Assembly (NCBI RefSeq): GCF_001687365.1
Contig: NZ_LGLV01000007.1
Span: 124,001 to 188,000 of the forward strand
Origin: Pararhizobium polonicum
Lineage (GTDB): Bacteria > Pseudomonadota > Alphaproteobacteria > Rhizobiales > Rhizobiaceae
Length of the DNA stretch: 64,000 bases
Direction of reading: 5' to 3'
The number at the start of each line of letters is the position of its first letter. Position 1 is the stretch's first letter. The notes beneath the pieces were generated by a model. It saw nothing but the letters and a program-made list of their open reading frames with translations. It made no database searches and had not been told where the DNA came from. Both the position numbers and the translations under genes were made by a program. This document shows positions 43,392 to 51,267 of the stretch, piece by piece.

Positions 43392-44444
43392 ATGAAGACC
43401 ATCAAGGGCCCGGCCCTCTTTCTCGGGCAGTTCGCGGGCGATGCGGCGCCTTTCAATTCCTGGGATTCGATTACCAAATGGGCCGCCGATTGCGGCTATA
43501 TCGGCGTTCAGGTCCCGACCTGGGCCAGCCAGCTGATCGACCTGAAAAAGGCGGCGGCGTCGAAGGATTATTGTGACGAATTTGCCGGCAAGGCGCGGGA
43601 AAACGGCATCGAGGTGACCGAGCTTTCGACCCATCTTCAGGGGCAGCTGGTCGCGGTCAACCCTGTCTATGACGAGGCTTTCGACGGTTTTGCTGCGCCT
43701 GAAGTGCGCGGCAATCCGAAGGCGCGTCAGGAATGGGCGGTCGAACAGGTCAAGATGGCGCTGACGGCATCGAAGCATCTCGGCATCAAGGCGCATGCGA
43801 CCTTCTCCGGGGCGCTCGCCTGGCCCTTCATCTATCCCTGGCCGCAGCGCCCGGCCGGCCTCGTCGAGACTGCCTTCGACGAACTGGCCCGCCGCTGGAA
43901 GCCGATCCTCGATCACGCCGAAGATTGCGGCGTCGATGTCGCCTACGAAATCCATCCCGGCGAGGATCTGCATGACGGTGTCACGTTCGAGATGTTCCTC
44001 GAGCGTGTCGGCAACCATCCGCGCGCCAACATGCTCTACGATCCCTCGCACTATGTCCTTCAGTGCCTGGACTACCTCGACAATATCGACATCTATCACG
44101 AGCGCATCAAGATGTTCCACGTCAAGGACGCCGAGTTCAATCCGACGGGGCGCCAGGGCGTCTATGGCGGCTATCAGGGCTGGGTCAACCGGGCCGGGCG
44201 CTTCCGCTCGCCCGGCGACGGCCAGGTGGATTTCGGTGCCGTGTTCTCGAAATTGACGGCTCATGATTTTGACGGCTGGGCCGTGGTCGAATGGGAATGC
44301 GCCCTGAAACACCCGGAAGACGGCGCGCGCGAAGGCGCCGAATTCGTCAAGCACCACATCATCCGCGTCACGGAAAAAGCCTTCGACGATTTCGCCGACG
44401 GCGGCACGGACGAGGCGGCCAACCGGCGCATGCTGGGGCTGTAA
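43392..44444 (+). CDS. TIM-barrel sugar isomerase/epimerase (AP endonuclease 2 superfamily)
   Basis: A 350-residue xylose-isomerase-like TIM barrel. The metal-binding acids and histidines are seen in VAYEIHPGED, MLYDPSHYVL, KMFHVKDAEF and VEWECALKHPEDGA, in the order expected for this superfamily. A long insertion (GRQGVYGGYQGWVNRAGRFRSPG) lies before the last metal site. Members isomerise, epimerise or beta-eliminate sugars and their 3-keto forms. It is followed by a Gfo/Idh/MocA dehydrogenase, so a linked oxidation-epimerisation (or elimination) route is likely. It is not a true phosphosugar enzyme by any residue I can identify. Confidence 0.85.
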   Translation: MKTIKGPALFLGQFAGDAAPFNSWDSITKWAADCGYIGVQVPTWASQLIDLKKAAASKDYCDEFAGKARENGIEVTELSTHLQGQLVAVNPVYDEAFDGFAAPEVRGNPKARQEWAVEQVKMALTASKHLGIKAHATFSGALAWPFIYPWPQRPAGLVETAFDELARRWKPILDHAEDCGVDVAYEIHPGEDLHDGVTFEMFLERVGNHPRANMLYDPSHYVLQCLDYLDNIDIYHERIKMFHVKDAEFNPTGRQGVYGGYQGWVNRAGRFRSPGDGQVDFGAVFSKLTAHDFDGWAVVEWECALKHPEDGAREGAEFVKHHIIRVTEKAFDDFADGGTDEAANRRMLGL

Positions 44445-44448
44445 GTTT

Positions 44449-44572
44449 TCACCCTCCCCTTGAGGGGGAGGGTCGGCGCGCAGCGCCGGGGTGGGGTGAT
44501 TTCCACCACATCCAATGGATCACCCCCACCCGCAGCTTCGCTGCGACCTCCCCCCTGAAGGGGGAGGTAAAA
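44449..44572. repeat. GC-rich palindromic intergenic repeat, copy 2
   Basis: Two short hairpins (ACCCTCCCC/GGGGAGGGT at 44451-44473 and ACCTCCCCC/GGGGGAGGT at 44546-44568) flank a third palindrome whose arms are about GGGTGGGGTGAT and ATCACCCCCACCC. It resembles the element at 24476 in base pattern and in being intergenic, though it is not identical. Confidence 0.8.
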
Positions 44573-44608
44573 CTCTCCGCATATACAAACACATCCAAGG
44601 AGAAAAAC

Positions 44609-45790
44609 ATGGCAATCGAAGGAACCACAGAGGTTCGGCAAAAGCGCATCCGTCTCGGCATGGTCGGCGGCGGCTCGGGCGCATTCATCGGCGCGGTGCA
44701 TCGCATGGCGGCGCGTCTCGACGATCATTTCGAACTGGTGGCCGGTGCGCTGTCATCCACACCGGAAAAGGCGAAGGCCTCCGGCGCCGAACTGGGCCTC
44801 GACCCGTCGCGCAGCTATTCCGATTTCAAGGAAATGGCCATCCGCGAAGCCAAGCTGAAGAACGGCATCGAGGCAGTGGCTATCGTCACGCCGAACCATG
44901 TGCACTATGAGGCGGCACGCGAGTTCCTCAAGCGCGGCATCCATGTGATCTGCGACAAGCCGCTGACCTCGACGCTATCCGATGCCAAAAAGCTGAAGAA
45001 GCTGGCCGACGAGAGCGACGCGCTGTTCGTGCTGACCCACAATTACACCGGCTATCCGATGGTGCGCCAAGCCCGCGAGATGATCGCCAATGGCGATATC
45101 GGCGCCGTGCGTCTGGTGCAGATGGAATATCCGCAGGACTGGCTGACGGAGAATATCGAGAGCAGCGGCCAGAAGCAGGCCGCCTGGCGCACCGATCCGT
45201 CCAAGTCCGGTGCCGGCGGCTCGACCGGCGATATCGGCACGCATGCCTATAATCTCGGCGCCTTCGTCTCCGGCCTGGAGCTGGAAGAACTGGCTGCCGA
45301 TCTCGACAGCTTTGTCGAGGGCCGTGCGCTGGACGACAACGCCCATGTGATGATGCGCTTCAAGGAAAAGAACGGCCAGCGCGCCAAGGGCCTGCTCTGG
45401 TGCAGCCAGGTGGCGCCCGGCCACGAGAACGGCCTGATGGTCCGGGTCTACGGCACCAAGGGCGGTCTCGAATGGACCCAGAAGGACCCGAACTATCTCT
45501 GGTACACGCCCTTTGGCGAACCGAAGCGCCTGATCACCCGCAACGGTGCCGGCTCCGGCCCGGCCGCCGCCCGCGTTTCCCGAATCCCGTCCGGCCATCC
45601 GGAAGGCTATCTCGAAGGCTTCGCCAATATCTATACCGAAGCGGCGCGCGCCATCTTCGCCAAGCGCAACGGCGAAGCGGTCGATCCGGCTGTCATCTAT
45701 CCGACAATCGACGATGGCATGAAGGGCATGGTGTTCGTCGATGCCTGCGTGCAGTCGTCCAAGCAGAATGGGGCCTGGATCAAGGTTTAA
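44609..45790 (+). CDS. Gfo/Idh/MocA family sugar dehydrogenase
   Basis: A 393-residue NAD(P)-dependent oxidoreductase. The Rossmann motif GMVGGGSGAFIGAV stands near residues 17-30, the conserved TPNHVHYEAA and CDKPLTSTL (EKP-type lysine) follow, and the C-terminal alpha/beta domain has GGSTGDIGTHAYNL with the catalytic-type D-x-x-x-H. It probably oxidises a sugar or glycoside, often at C3 in relatives found with TIM-barrel isomerases. The ATG has CAAGGAG upstream. Palindromic repeat copy 2 lies between it and the isomerase gene, but transcription may continue through. Confidence 0.88.
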   Translation: MAIEGTTEVRQKRIRLGMVGGGSGAFIGAVHRMAARLDDHFELVAGALSSTPEKAKASGAELGLDPSRSYSDFKEMAIREAKLKNGIEAVAIVTPNHVHYEAAREFLKRGIHVICDKPLTSTLSDAKKLKKLADESDALFVLTHNYTGYPMVRQAREMIANGDIGAVRLVQMEYPQDWLTENIESSGQKQAAWRTDPSKSGAGGSTGDIGTHAYNLGAFVSGLELEELAADLDSFVEGRALDDNAHVMMRFKEKNGQRAKGLLWCSQVAPGHENGLMVRVYGTKGGLEWTQKDPNYLWYTPFGEPKRLITRNGAGSGPAAARVSRIPSGHPEGYLEGFANIYTEAARAIFAKRNGEAVDPAVIYPTIDDGMKGMVFVDACVQSSKQNGAWIKV

Positions 45791-45875
45791 GCTGCTCGAG
45801 CAGCCTTTATCCGGTTCGCGCTTGCTGTTATGCTAACTGTTATTGTTTCCTGTCGGCTGACCGAAGGGAAATGAC

Positions 45876-45962
45876 ATGCCAAGCAGCGCGAACCTCGGAC
45901 AGGATGTGCTTGCGCGCCTTGTCGCCAAATATGATCGCGGGGAGAAAGACGGCAATTCGTGA
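45876..45962 (+). pseudogene. Remnant of a ParD-like antitoxin gene
   Basis: A 28-codon frame with a good AAGGGA site. Its first residues MPSSANLGQ match the usual ParD start, then the product diverges (DVLARLVAKYDRGEKDGNS) and stops, far short of the ~80 residues of ParD. It ends in a GTGA overlap with the toxin frame, the usual ParDE junction. An internal deletion of most of the antitoxin is the simplest reading. Confidence 0.55.
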
Positions 45963-46258
45963 TCGTCGTTTTTACCGACGCGGCCGAGGCGGATATCGAG
46001 CATATCGCAGATCATATCTCTCACGATAATCCGGGTCGTGCGGTCACCTTTGTCCGGGAGCTGATCGACCGTTGCGAGCGGCTGGTGCAATCGCCCCATG
46101 CCTTTCCGCTGGTACCGCGTTATGCGCATGTTGGCGTTAGAAGGCGCTCCCATTGAGGCTATCTGATCTTTTATACCGTGAGTGATGACAGGGGTGAGAT
46201 CCTGCATATCCTCAACGGATTCAGGACTACGACGCCATTCTTTTTCCTGAAACATGAA
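45959..46258 (+). pseudogene. Broken ParE/RelE-type toxin gene
   Basis: The GTG at 45959 opens MIVVFTDAAEADIEHIADHIS, typical of ParE, continuing to VPRYAHVGVRRRSH. There a TGA (46154-46156) interrupts the frame; the same frame then carries on GYLIFYTV and ILHILNGFR, the family C-terminus. A one-base deletion near 46224-46226 shifts the end: DYDAILFPET then stop is in another frame. Two lesions make it inactive unless sequencing is wrong. It lies between the dehydrogenase and the GH1 gene. Confidence 0.8.
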
Positions 46259-46332
46259 TATCGCATCTTCGCAGCAGCCTTGAACTGACGACCCTTGCCC
46301 AGCGCGCGGTTGACTTTTTCGCAGACCGTTTT

Positions 46333-46348
46333 ACTGCAACGTTGCAGT
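46333..46348. promoter_or_regulatory. Putative operator upstream of the GH1 gene (16-bp perfect palindrome)
   Basis: ACTGCAAC-GTTGCAGT, a perfect palindrome with central CG, 25 bases before the GH1 start. The TGCAACGTTGCA core is the shape of LacI-family operators, but differs from the TGTAAA sites at 39444-39482, so a different regulator is likely. Confidence 0.65.
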
Positions 46349-46373
46349 CCGCACCGCTTATCCGGAGTATTTC

Positions 46374-47747
46374 ATGATCGATCCCAAGACCCTCGCCGCG
46401 CGTTTCCCCGGCGATTTCATGTTCGGTGTGGCGACCGCCTCCTTCCAGATCGAGGGTGCCACCAAGACGGATGGCCGCAAGCCGTCGATCTGGGACGCCT
46501 TCTCCAATATGCCGGGCCGCGTCTACAAGGGCCACAATGGCGATGTCGCCTGCGATCATTACAACCGGCTGGAGGAAGATCTCGACCTGATCCAGAGCCT
46601 CGGTGTCGAAGCCTATCGCTTCTCGATCGCCTGGCCGCGCATCATTCCGGAAGGCACCGGCCCGATCAACGAGAAGGGGCTGGATTTCTACGATCGCCTC
46701 GTCGATGGGCTGAAGCAGCGGAATATCAAGGCGTTTGCGACGCTCTATCATTGGGATCTGCCGCTGGCGCTGATGGGGGACGGTGGCTGGACGGCGCGTT
46801 CGACCGCCTATGCCTACCAGCGTTACGCCAAGACGGTGATTGCCCGCCTCGGCGACCGGCTGGATGCGGTGGCGACCTTCAACGAGCCCTGGTGCTCGGT
46901 CTGGCTCAGCCATCTCTATGGCATCCATGCCCCGGGCGAACGCAACATGGACGCGGCGCTGCATGCGCTGCATTTCACCAATCTGGCCCACGGGCTCGGT
47001 GTTGCCACGGTGCGCGAGGAATATCCCAACCTGCCGGTCGGTATCGTCATCAACCCGATGCATGTCTATCCCGGCAGCGACAGCACCGAGGACAAGGCCG
47101 CAGCCGAACGCGCCTTCGATTTCCACAATGGCGTCTTCTTCGGTCCGGTTTTCAAGGGTGAATATCCCGAAAGCTTCCTCTCTGCCCTTGGCCATCGCAT
47201 GCCTGCCATCGAGGATGGCGACATGGCGACGATCAGCCAGAAGACCGACTGGTGGGGCGTCAATTACTACACGCCGATGCGCGTTTCCCACGACCCGTCC
47301 GAGGGGGCCGAATTCCCGGCAACGGTCAATGCCAAGCCTGTCAGCGACGGGAAGACCGATATCGGCTGGGAAATTTTCCCGCAGGCGCTCGGCGACCTCA
47401 TTCGCACGGTCAATGCGCGCTACGAATTGCCGGATTGCTACATCACCGAGAACGGCGCTGCCTACAATATGGGCGTCGAAAACGGTGTGGTCGACGACCA
47501 GCCGCGCCTCGACTACATCGCCGATCATCTGGCCGTGACGGCGGACCTGATCAGCGACGGTTATCCGATGAAGGGCTATTTCGCCTGGAGCCTGATGGAC
47601 AATTTCGAATGGGCGGAAGGCTACAAGATGCGCTTCGGCATCGTCCATGTCGATTACGACACCCAGGTCCGCACCATCAAGAAGAGCGGACATTGGTACA
47701 AGGAACTGGCTGAACAGTTTCCGAAAGGCAATCACAAGGCCGGGTGA
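46374..47747 (+). CDS. Glycoside hydrolase family 1 beta-glucosidase
   Basis: A 457-residue GH1 retaining beta-glycosidase, cytoplasmic (no signal peptide). The N-terminal family signature FMFGVATASFQIEGA is at about residues 15-29; the acid/base glutamate is E171 in TFNEP and the nucleophile is E359 in YITENG. WSLMDNFEWAEGYKMRFG follows as in family members. It should release glucose or a related sugar from beta-glucosides imported intact. It lies near the ABC importer and isomerase/dehydrogenase pair but is separated by toxin-antitoxin remnants and has its own putative operator. Confidence 0.94.
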   Translation: MIDPKTLAARFPGDFMFGVATASFQIEGATKTDGRKPSIWDAFSNMPGRVYKGHNGDVACDHYNRLEEDLDLIQSLGVEAYRFSIAWPRIIPEGTGPINEKGLDFYDRLVDGLKQRNIKAFATLYHWDLPLALMGDGGWTARSTAYAYQRYAKTVIARLGDRLDAVATFNEPWCSVWLSHLYGIHAPGERNMDAALHALHFTNLAHGLGVATVREEYPNLPVGIVINPMHVYPGSDSTEDKAAAERAFDFHNGVFFGPVFKGEYPESFLSALGHRMPAIEDGDMATISQKTDWWGVNYYTPMRVSHDPSEGAEFPATVNAKPVSDGKTDIGWEIFPQALGDLIRTVNARYELPDCYITENGAAYNMGVENGVVDDQPRLDYIADHLAVTADLISDGYPMKGYFAWSLMDNFEWAEGYKMRFGIVHVDYDTQVRTIKKSGHWYKELAEQFPKGNHKAG

Positions 47748-47805
47748 CAGATGAGCCCCGGTCTGCAAGATGGCCGGGACGATTCTCGTCTTGGGAGGCA
47801 TGCGC

Positions 47806-48375
47806 ATGACATCCGGCCGGCAGCCGTTGTTTTTCTACGCTCTGGCCGGCAGCTTGCGAAAGGCGTCGTCCAACCGGGCTCTGCTGGAGGCGCTGTGTGC
47901 CATCGCTCCATCCGGGATCACGATCGAAATCTGCGATCTGATCGGCGACCTGCCGATCTTCAATCCCGATCGCGAAGCCGACGATATGCCTGCCTCCGTG
48001 CTGGCGCTGACAGCCAAAATCCGCGCTGCCGATGGGCTGATCATCTCTTCACCGGAATATGCCCACGGCATTCCCGGCGGGCTGAAGAATGCGCTCGACT
48101 GGCTGGTCTCACGCGATGAAATTCCGCATAAGCCGGTGATGCTCATCCATGCCTCCCATCGCGGCGATTCCGCGCTTGAGGCGTTGACGGAAGTGCTGAA
48201 GACCATGTCCGTCCGACTGGTTGAGGAAACGTCCTTCCGCATCAATCTTCTCGGCAAGACGCCGGAGCAGCGTCGTGCGATTTTGGCGGATTCCGAGACG
48301 CGGGTTATTCTCATGAAAAATCTGCAGCGTTTCGCGCAGGCGATCGCGCGGACGGGAGCGGATCAAACGGATTGA
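47806..48375 (+). CDS. NAD(P)H-dependent FMN reductase
   Basis: A 189-residue flavodoxin-like reductase. Features are the FMN-binding loop AGSLRKASSNRALLEAL near the start and SPEYAHGIPGGLKNALDWL near residue 75, the standard NADPH-dependent FMN reductase signature. The ATG at 47806 is seven bases after GGGAGG; the frame is open upstream to 47770. It may supply reduced flavin or act on quinones or chromate; the role is unknown. It follows the GH1 gene by 58 bases, so cotranscription is possible. Confidence 0.85.
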   Translation: MTSGRQPLFFYALAGSLRKASSNRALLEALCAIAPSGITIEICDLIGDLPIFNPDREADDMPASVLALTAKIRAADGLIISSPEYAHGIPGGLKNALDWLVSRDEIPHKPVMLIHASHRGDSALEALTEVLKTMSVRLVEETSFRINLLGKTPEQRRAILADSETRVILMKNLQRFAQAIARTGADQTD

Positions 48376-48397
48376 GGCTTGCTTGGGAGGACAGAGC

Positions 48398-48808
48398 ATG
48401 ATGACAGGTGGATGTCTGTGCGGCGCTGTCCGTTACCGAACAGTTGCAATGCCGAAATATTCCGGTTTCTGCCATTGCCGGGATTGCCAGCGGGCGACGG
48501 GGACAGGCCATTGCTGCTACATGATCTTCAGTCGTGGCGAGGTGGCGTTTACCGGTGCAATAAAGTCGTTCAGCACGATCGGTGGCAGCGGCGCGGAGAC
48601 GGTGCGCTCTTTCTGCGAGAATTGCGGCAGCCCGATTTTTGGCTCCGGTCCGCCGGACGACGATCGCTGGACCGTCTACGCCGGGACCCTTGATGATCCC
48701 TCCCTGTTCCAGCCGGACAGCGCGGTGATGACAAGCCGCCGCCCCGTTTGGGATCATATCGCCGGCGGTCTGCCGGAATTTGAAAACATGCCGGGTAGCG
48801 GCAATTGA
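48398..48808 (+). CDS. GFA family (glutathione-dependent formaldehyde-activating-like) protein
   Basis: A 136-residue zinc protein of the GFA/Mss4-like fold: [10 protein letters not shown] at the start, [11 protein letters not shown] near residue 30 and [10 protein letters not shown] near residue 80 supply two zinc sites. The family is named after a formaldehyde-activating enzyme, but most members, this one included, have no proven role. The first of two adjacent ATGs (48398) has GGGAGGAC upstream. The gene follows the FMN reductase by 22 bases and is probably cotranscribed. Confidence 0.85.
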   Translation: MMTGGCLCGAVRYRTVAMPKYSGFCHCRDCQRATGTGHCCYMIFSRGEVAFTGAIKSFSTIGGSGAETVRSFCENCGSPIFGSGPPDDDRWTVYAGTLDDPSLFQPDSAVMTSRRPVWDHIAGGLPEFENMPGSGN

Positions 48809-48839
48809 CACCGAATGATTCCGGGCCCTATTCGAGATC

Positions 48840-49070
48840 ATGGCCCTTCAACTTTCCTCCTTCGATACTGCATTGCTGGCCGGAAACCCACGGTGAGGCG
48901 GCCGCCTTTTGTATGCGGCTGCTGACGCGTTCTGCCGCTGCCGTCGGCGCCGAAAGCTTCATCGATATCGAGGCAGCCCATATCGACGGCTGTCTTTATC
49001 TGCGGCAGGTCAGCCACGATTTTGCCGAGCGTCTGGTGGCGCTCAAGGGTCACATTCGACTGCCGGCCGT
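48840..49070 (+). pseudogene. Aconitase X N-terminal fragment (frameshifted)
   Basis: Only the first ~75 residues of an aconitase-X-type protein remain. ATG 48840 reads [16 protein letters not shown], then the frame shifts at the CCC run near 48885-48887; deleting one C gives [12 protein letters not shown], after which another frame reads [17 protein letters not shown] and [16 protein letters not shown], matching the family. Homology stops at about 49065, next to the 3' end of trhO. The rest (~350 or more residues) is missing. Aconitase X members dehydrate hydroxyprolines or mevalonate phosphates. Confidence 0.65.
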
Positions 49071-49073
49071 AAT

Positions 49074-50018
49074 TCAGCTCCCTAGATGCCGCTCGCCGCG
49101 CCTCTTGGCCAGTTCCATCTGCCGCTGCCGCTGGCGGTAGCGCAGGCGGTCTTCCTCGGTGCGGGTCTCATGGCAATGGATGCAGGCGACACCGTGTTCG
49201 TGGTGAGGCGATAGCCGGTCTTCCGGTGTCAGCGGCTGGCGGCAGGCGTGGCAGAGCGTGTGTTCGCCTTCCTTCAGGCCGTGGGTCACAGACACCCGGT
49301 CGTCGAAGACGAAGCAGGCACCGTCCCAGAGGCTTTCTTCCTCGGGCATTTCCTCCAGATATTTCAGGATGCCGCCCTTGAGGTGGTAGACTTCGTCGAA
49401 GCCCTGTTCCTTCATGAAGGCCGTGGCCTTTTCGCAGCGGATGCCGCCGGTGCAGTACATGGCGATCTTCGGCTTGGCCGCAAGGTCCGCATTGTTCTTC
49501 ACCCAGTCGGGAAAATCGCGAAAACTCTTGGTGTTCGGATCGACCGCGCCGCGGAACATGCCGATCGCCGTCTCGTAATCGTTGCGGGTGTCGATCACCA
49601 GCGTATCCGGATCGGAGATCAGCGCGTTCCAGTCCTTCGGTGCCACATAGGTGCCGACAATGCGGTTGGGGTCGATATCCTCGACGCCCATGGTGACGAT
49701 TTCCTTCTTCAGCCGCGCCTTCATGCGCAGGAACGGCATGGACGACGCCCAGCTTTCCTTGTGCTCGAGATTTGCGAATTCGGGCTGGGCGTGCAGGAAG
49801 GCCAGCACGGCCCTGATGCCGTCTTCCGGTCCGGCGATCGTGCCGTTGATGCCCTCGTGGGCGATGAGCAGCGTGCCCTTGACCTGATTGTCGTCACATA
49901 TCGCCTGCAACGGCTCGCGAAACGCGGCGAACCGCTCGAACGAGACGAAATGATAAAGCGCCGCCACCAGAAACTGGCCTTGGGCTTCCGGGCGAGGGGT
50001 TTGAAGCGTGTCTGTCAT
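49074..50018 (-). CDS. trhO: tRNA uridine(34) hydroxylase (rhodanese-type)
   Basis: TrhO (formerly YceA) hydroxylates U34 of certain tRNAs using oxygen. The 314-residue product has an N-terminal domain ([32 protein letters not shown]), a rhodanese domain with active cysteine in [11 protein letters not shown], and a C-terminal zinc-type segment ([14 protein letters not shown]). The ATG at 50018 begins [11 protein letters not shown]; an earlier in-frame ATG at 50054 lies in the space before it. Its end abuts the aconitase X remnant. Confidence 0.93.
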   Translation of the reverse strand: MTDTLQTPRPEAQGQFLVAALYHFVSFERFAAFREPLQAICDDNQVKGTLLIAHEGINGTIAGPEDGIRAVLAFLHAQPEFANLEHKESWASSMPFLRMKARLKKEIVTMGVEDIDPNRIVGTYVAPKDWNALISDPDTLVIDTRNDYETAIGMFRGAVDPNTKSFRDFPDWVKNNADLAAKPKIAMYCTGGIRCEKATAFMKEQGFDEVYHLKGGILKYLEEMPEEESLWDGACFVFDDRVSVTHGLKEGEHTLCHACRQPLTPEDRLSPHHEHGVACIHCHETRTEEDRLRYRQRQRQMELAKRRGERHLGS

Positions 50019-50081
50019 ACGGCGTGAAATACAGCTTTCCGGCCACACACGCAATCGGGCGCGTGGCCGGAATAGAGGCGG

Positions 50082-50444
50082 TCAGGCGGCTTCCGGGGTG
50101 AAGACTCGCAGGCGGTGGCCATCCGGATCGGTACAGGTGAAGGTATAATCAGAGTCCGACGAGGCGGGTGCCTGCAAGATCGGGACACCTTTCCTGCGCC
50201 ATTCGTCGTGAAGCGCGTCGACACCCTCCCGGCCGGCGACGAAGATCGGAAGCTCTGCGTCGTTGGCGTTCATGGCGGCCGGCAGCATCTTCTTCTTTGC
50301 CTTGAAGCCAAGCTTCAAGGCGTCGTTCATCAGCACGACTGCATAGGTCGGCGACAGTTCCAGCGGCAGCGCACCGAACATCGCCATGTAGAAAACGGCG
50401 CTTTCGGCCGGGCTTTCGACAGGCAGAACAAAATCGGTTTTCAT
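50082..50444 (-). CDS. VOC-superfamily (glyoxalase/bleomycin-resistance-like) protein
   Basis: A 120-residue single-domain VOC protein (VLPVESPAESAVFYMAMFG at the start; YTFTCTDPDGHRLRVFTPE at the end). The exact metal ligands are not clear, so the activity is unknown; relatives with DPDGH tails often act as dioxygenase-like or resistance proteins. The ATG at 50444 has a strong GAGGAGAC site. It lies downstream of the YafY/WYL regulator on the same strand and shares its operator motif, so it is probably the regulator's target. Confidence 0.85.
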   Translation of the reverse strand: MKTDFVLPVESPAESAVFYMAMFGALPLELSPTYAVVLMNDALKLGFKAKKKMLPAAMNANDAELPIFVAGREGVDALHDEWRRKGVPILQAPASSDSDYTFTCTDPDGHRLRVFTPEAA

Positions 50445-50491
50445 GGCAGTCTCCTCTCGGTGGGTTCGGAGACTTTGTCTATTCCGGCATG

Positions 50492-50508
50492 CTGTCAATT
50501 TATGGCAG
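50492..50508. promoter_or_regulatory. Putative WYL-regulator operator upstream of the VOC gene
   Basis: CTGTCA-ATTTA-TGGCAG, an imperfect dyad 47 bases before the VOC gene start. The half-sites and five-base spacing are the same as at 51219-51235. Confidence 0.75.
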
Positions 50509-50513
50509 TAGGA

Positions 50514-51206
50514 TCACATGTCCTGAGTGACGTTGTGGGCATGCCGCCATTCCGCCAGTAGACGGTCGCGCCGGCGCGGAATGCGGATGCCGGTAACCGT
50601 CATCGTGGTGAACCTGTCGGTGCGGAAGTGACGAAAATCATTGCGCAATTCGCACCAGGCCGCAACCACGCGGGTTTCTTCGAAATAGGCAAGTGCAAAA
50701 GGCCAGATGCGCCGCGTCGTCGGCTGTCCGTTGACGTCGGCATAGTCGATGTCGAGCTTCATACCTTGCCGGATCGCCTCGCGAATGGCGGGGAAGTCGG
50801 TGGTGTCGAGAGGCAATTCGCGTGTGTTGTAGACAAGCAGGGAGTTTGTTTCGAGTTCGTGCCGCATGTCGGCCGGCAGCACGGCGGCGATCTTCGCCAG
50901 TGCGTTGCGGGCCGCGTCCTTCAGCTCGTCATCCGTCCGCGCCGCCACCCAGCGGGCGCCCAGAACCAGGGCCTCGATCTCCTCCTCGCTGAGCATCATC
51001 GGCGGCATCAGAAAGCCGGGCTTGAGCACATAGCCGAAGCCCGGCGCGCCCTCTATATCGGCGCCCTGCGCCTGCAGCGTGGCGATGTCGCGGTAGAGCG
51101 TCCGGATGCTGATGCCCATGCGCTGGGCAAGCGTGCTGCCGCTGACGGGGCGCCGGTAGGTGCGCAGCAGCTGGATCAGATCGAGAAGGCGGGCGGAGCG
51201 GGACAT
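50514..51206 (-). CDS. YafY-type transcriptional regulator with WYL domain
   Basis: A 230-residue regulator. The N-terminal HTH_11 domain (MSRSARLLDLIQLLRTYRRP; GISIRTLYRDIATLQAQGADIEG) precedes a WYL domain with LDIDYADVNGQPTTRRIWPFAL, which likely binds a small ligand or nucleotide. It is encoded upstream of the VOC gene, and the same CTGTCA-N5-TGGCAG site stands in front of both, which suggests autoregulation and control of that gene. Confidence 0.9.
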   Translation of the reverse strand: MSRSARLLDLIQLLRTYRRPVSGSTLAQRMGISIRTLYRDIATLQAQGADIEGAPGFGYVLKPGFLMPPMMLSEEEIEALVLGARWVAARTDDELKDAARNALAKIAAVLPADMRHELETNSLLVYNTRELPLDTTDFPAIREAIRQGMKLDIDYADVNGQPTTRRIWPFALAYFEETRVVAAWCELRNDFRHFRTDRFTTMTVTGIRIPRRRDRLLAEWRHAHNVTQDM

Positions 51207-51218
51207 GATCCAACCATA

Positions 51219-51235
51219 CTGTCAGTAAGTGGCAG
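51219..51235. promoter_or_regulatory. Putative WYL-regulator operator upstream of its own gene
   Basis: CTGTCA-GTAAG-TGGCAG, the second copy of the 17-base site, 13 bases before the regulator ATG. Confidence 0.75.
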
Positions 51236-51267
51236 CATCAATCCCGATTGCGGCAGGGCGCGCAGGC

